A stretch of DNA of 8,658 bases from Gemmatimonadota bacterium (GTDB lineage Bacteria; Gemmatimonadota; Gemmatimonadetes; Gemmatimonadales; GWC2-71-9), in NCBI GenBank assembly GCA_003221825.1, contig QHUE01000221.1, forward strand, positions 1-8,658. Reading direction: 5' to 3'. Each line of letters opens with the position of its first letter. Position 1 is the stretch's first letter. The translations under genes were made by a program, and so were the position numbers. Shown in pieces: positions 6,662 through 8,658 of this stretch. The notes under the pieces are model-generated. The model was given only the letters and a program-made list of their open reading frames with translations, was not told where the DNA came from and did no database searches.

Positions 6662-8206
6662 CTAGAACGTCCGCTGACTCGCCAGGAACCGGGTCAGATA
6701 ACCCGGCCGCGCGTTCTGCAGGGCGCGGAACCGATCCTGCACAGTCTCCCCCCTGAGACTACCCTCGACTGGCGCCGACATGTCGGGATTGCTGGGTCCA
6801 CCGAACGAATACAGAGCGCGCTGCAACAGGGTCAACTCCTTTGCCGGGACCGGCATTTGGCGCGGGGTGTTGACGACCAGGCCGTCCTGGTACTGTGGTC
6901 TGCCGCCCGACGCGGCCGCCGTGTACCCTGAGCGACGACGGTTGAAGAACGGATCGACGCCCTGGCCCATAAACTCGATCTCCTGCTCATACTGCAGCGC
7001 GGTGATCAGCGCAGGCAATCCTTCCGCGCCGGTCAGTGCGGTGAGATTCCCTCGACCGACGCGGCTGTTGTTGATGAGGCCGGCAGCCGTGACGGCACTG
7101 CCGCCGCTCCGCAGCAGCCCCTCGGCCCACAGCAGATCGCTCATTTGCGGCGTGTACAGCGGATCCTGCCCCGTGCCGTCATCGGTCGGCAGATCTTCGC
7201 CGCGATACGCCAACTCGTGATACCGCTTGTGCTGCAGATTGCTCTGGTGATACGAGCCGCGTGCCGGCGGGAAGATCGCCACGCCCGAGCAGGCGTAATC
7301 GGTACCGTGGCCGGCGTCCTCGGTGGTCGTCGCATACCCGTTGAAATCGTCCGAAGGTCCGTACGTGCCGTCACCCACGCGCGCATCCGGCGAGATGGTC
7401 GGACAAGGATTTCCGCTGGGGTTCGGCCAGGGATCCTGATGGTTGGTCGTGATCAGCGCCGCCACGCGCGTATCCACGCTCGAGTACGACGTTCCCGATC
7501 CCACGCCCATCCATTCGGGCGGAGTATCCCAGGCAGCCACGCCGGCGAGAGCGTACGCCTCATCAAACTTCTTCAACGCGCTGTCGCGCAACTCCGCGCG
7601 CGAGATAAATGGTAATGCCGGTGGTGCGACGACTGGGCTCTTCTCGTCGATGAAGAACCCCTGATCGTACACCAACGCAATGCCGGCTAGCGCCATTCCC
7701 TGCAGCATCGTCGCGATGGTCTTGTCGCGCATTGTATTGGTGCTGTCCACCGAGCAGTCGGTATCAAAACAGATGCCACGGTTGGCGGCGATGAGCACGT
7801 TGTTGGCTGATGCCAGCACGCTGTAATAGCCGTACCACAACGCCTCGATTGTCGGGCCGCCTGCCGCTTCCGGCGCGGTCACGCTGTTGTTCCACCCGCA
7901 GCGGATGGGACAGTCCGATCCGACCGAGCTGTAGAAGCGCATCGCCGCGTTGTTCCAGGAGGCGGTGTAGTTATCCGCCTGGGCGTTCAGGGGCATAACG
8001 TAGTAATTCTCGCGTGTCTCGACCCAGGTGCGGACCGCGCCGCTCAGCAGTTGCTCCAAGCCGGCAGGATCCAGAAAGGCGCGCGGTGCGTCCGGCGCAT
8101 TCGGGTTTTCGACATTCAGATTACACCCGCCCAACAGGAGCGCTGACAGGACGGAAACGGTCGCCGTGGACCAGCGCAGCATAGAAACCTCTCGAATTGA
8201 GTTCAT
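6662..8206 (-). CDS. SusD/RagB family nutrient-binding outer-membrane lipoprotein
   Basis: The surface lipoprotein lid of a SusCD transporter: it captures the substrate and closes over the SusC barrel; 514 residues is the usual size. The lipobox LLGGC places lipidated Cys at residue 28, followed by NLNVENPNAPD, the usual SusD N-terminus. TPR-like helices follow: IEALWYGYYSVLASANNVLIA (120-140), IATMLQGMALAGIALVYDQGFF (164-185) and RDSALKKFDEAYALA (207-221). C-terminal signatures are SDLLWAEGLLR (356-366), INNSRVGRGNL (378-388), YEQEIEFMGQGVDPFFNRRR (406-425) and NTPRQMPVPAKELTLL (446-461). Six mature cysteines (99, 103, 146, 151, 268, 306) are unusual and suggest disulfide-stabilised loops. 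Two starts are possible. ATG 8206 has GAGAGG eight bases upstream; ATG 8182, giving a 19-residue signal, has GAGAGG five bases upstream. The gene follows susC by 12 bases. The ligand cannot be deduced: no glycoside hydrolase or peptidase is in the window. Confidence 0.93.
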   Translation of the reverse strand: MNSIREVSMLRWSTATVSVLSALLLGGCNLNVENPNAPDAPRAFLDPAGLEQLLSGAVRTWVETRENYYVMPLNAQADNYTASWNNAAMRFYSSVGSDCPIRCGWNNSVTAPEAAGGPTIEALWYGYYSVLASANNVLIAANRGICFDTDCSVDSTNTMRDKTIATMLQGMALAGIALVYDQGFFIDEKSPVVAPPALPFISRAELRDSALKKFDEAYALAGVAAWDTPPEWMGVGSGTSYSSVDTRVAALITTNHQDPWPNPSGNPCPTISPDARVGDGTYGPSDDFNGYATTTEDAGHGTDYACSGVAIFPPARGSYHQSNLQHKRYHELAYRGEDLPTDDGTGQDPLYTPQMSDLLWAEGLLRSGGSAVTAAGLINNSRVGRGNLTALTGAEGLPALITALQYEQEIEFMGQGVDPFFNRRRSGYTAAASGGRPQYQDGLVVNTPRQMPVPAKELTLLQRALYSFGGPSNPDMSAPVEGSLRGETVQDRFRALQNARPGYLTRFLASQRTF

Positions 8207-8220
8207 GGTCCGCGCCTCTC
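8188..8220 (-). promoter_or_regulatory. Duplicated Shine-Dalgarno sites for susD
   Basis: Two identical GAGAGG motifs occur on the minus strand. The first (8220-8215) overlaps the susC stop codon as TGAGAGG and is eight bases before the ATG at 8206. The second (8193-8188) is five bases before the in-frame ATG at 8182. Either can support translation, and both resulting proteins keep the lipoprotein signal. The first arrangement implies that ribosomes finishing susC can re-initiate on susD. Confidence 0.5.
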
Positions 8221-8658
8221 AGTATGTGATCTCGACGACAGCCGAGAAGGTCCGGAATTGGGGATACTGGAACCAGTCCATCCGAACCTGGAACGGATCG
8301 CCGTAGAGACCCGACACTTCAGGATCGAGGCCTGAGTATTTCGTGATCGTGAACAGGTTGCGACCCACCAACCCCACGCGCACTTCACCGACATTGCGCA
8401 GGCCAATCGCGCCCAGCTGACCGCGGGTGAACGTGTAGTTCACTGCGAACTCTTTCAGCTTGGCGTAAGAGCCGCTCTCGATGAAGAAGTCGTTCGGATC
8501 CAGGACGTTGTAGAACCCGACGCCGTAATAGGGCAGCGCCTTCTGCGGACACGAGGGCATGGGATCCGAGACCACGCCGCAGGTGGCGGCGTTCGCCGGC
8601 TTCCCAGCCTGGTCCTGGACGCGGTCGCGCGTGGCCTGGAACGCCCACTGCCGTGTGC
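8219..8658 (-). CDS. SusC/RagA TonB-dependent receptor, C-terminal 145 residues (partial)
   Basis: The C-terminal end of a SusC-type TonB-dependent outer-membrane barrel, the pore partner of the adjacent SusD. The gene starts beyond the right edge; the frame is open from base 8658 to the TGA at 8221-8219. The segment contains the last barrel strands with the familiar signatures DPNDFFIESGSYAKLKEFAVNYTF, VRVGLVGRNLFTITKYSGLDPEV and FQYPQFRTFSAVVEITY. The final residue is the aromatic Y that the BAM machinery favours at the end of outer-membrane barrels. Plug, TonB box and N-terminal CarboxypepD_reg domain lie outside the window, so substrate class is unknown. Overlapping control with susD is suggested by the 12-base gap and the Shine-Dalgarno overlapping its stop. 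Confidence 0.95.
   Translation of the reverse strand, partial: TRQWAFQATRDRVQDQAGKPANAATCGVVSDPMPSCPQKALPYYGVGFYNVLDPNDFFIESGSYAKLKEFAVNYTFTRGQLGAIGLRNVGEVRVGLVGRNLFTITKYSGLDPEVSGLYGDPFQVRMDWFQYPQFRTFSAVVEITY

Overview
The window is G+C-rich bacterial DNA from a diderm (LPS-bearing) organism. It encodes a Kdo transferase, a SusC/SusD outer-membrane uptake pair, a TonB-plug-type protein and a large lipoprotein with FG-GAP and ASPIC/UnbV domains. SusCD pairs are typical of Bacteroidota. High G+C, frequent GTG/TTG starts and a stand-alone 'carboxypeptidase-regulatory + plug' protein together fit Gemmatimonadota or a neighbouring soil phylum better. That assignment is inference; no rRNA or other phylogenetic marker is present.

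Layout: about 180 bases of leader hold no convincing gene. A compact plus-strand run of four genes follows (184-6615): (1) a secreted protein with a CarboxypepD_reg-like domain and a TonB-receptor plug domain but no barrel; (2) an exported DsbA-like thioredoxin-fold protein with a CPAC active site; (3) WaaA/KdtA, the Kdo transferase of lipid A-core synthesis; (4) a 1240-residue lipoprotein with two FG-GAP/VCBS + ASPIC/UnbV modules and thirteen Ca-binding-type D-x-D/N-G-D-G loops. Genes 2/3 and 3/4 overlap by four bases (GTGA, TTGA), and gene 2 begins inside or at the end of gene 1. The run therefore looks like one translationally coupled transcription unit.

The minus strand converges on this unit. 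It carries the C-terminal 145 codons of a SusC/RagA TonB-dependent receptor, which runs off the right edge, followed 12 bases later by a complete SusD/RagB lipoprotein gene. Between the two units is a strong hairpin with its T-tract on the minus strand. It is a canonical terminator for susCD, and its tract overlaps the stop codon of the convergent lipoprotein gene.

Taken together the window is an envelope-biogenesis and nutrient-uptake locus. SusC/SusD import a ligand that cannot be identified here. The FG-GAP/ASPIC lipoprotein is probably exported and may bind polymers or partner proteins. The plug protein and thioredoxin-fold protein are extracytoplasmic, and WaaA acts on lipid A at the inner membrane. 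The least expected feature is a perfect 28-bp palindrome embedded in frame in the first ASPIC domain of the lipoprotein gene, where that domain is 11 residues longer than its sister copy. I see no CRISPR array, tRNA, rRNA, insertion sequence or phage gene.
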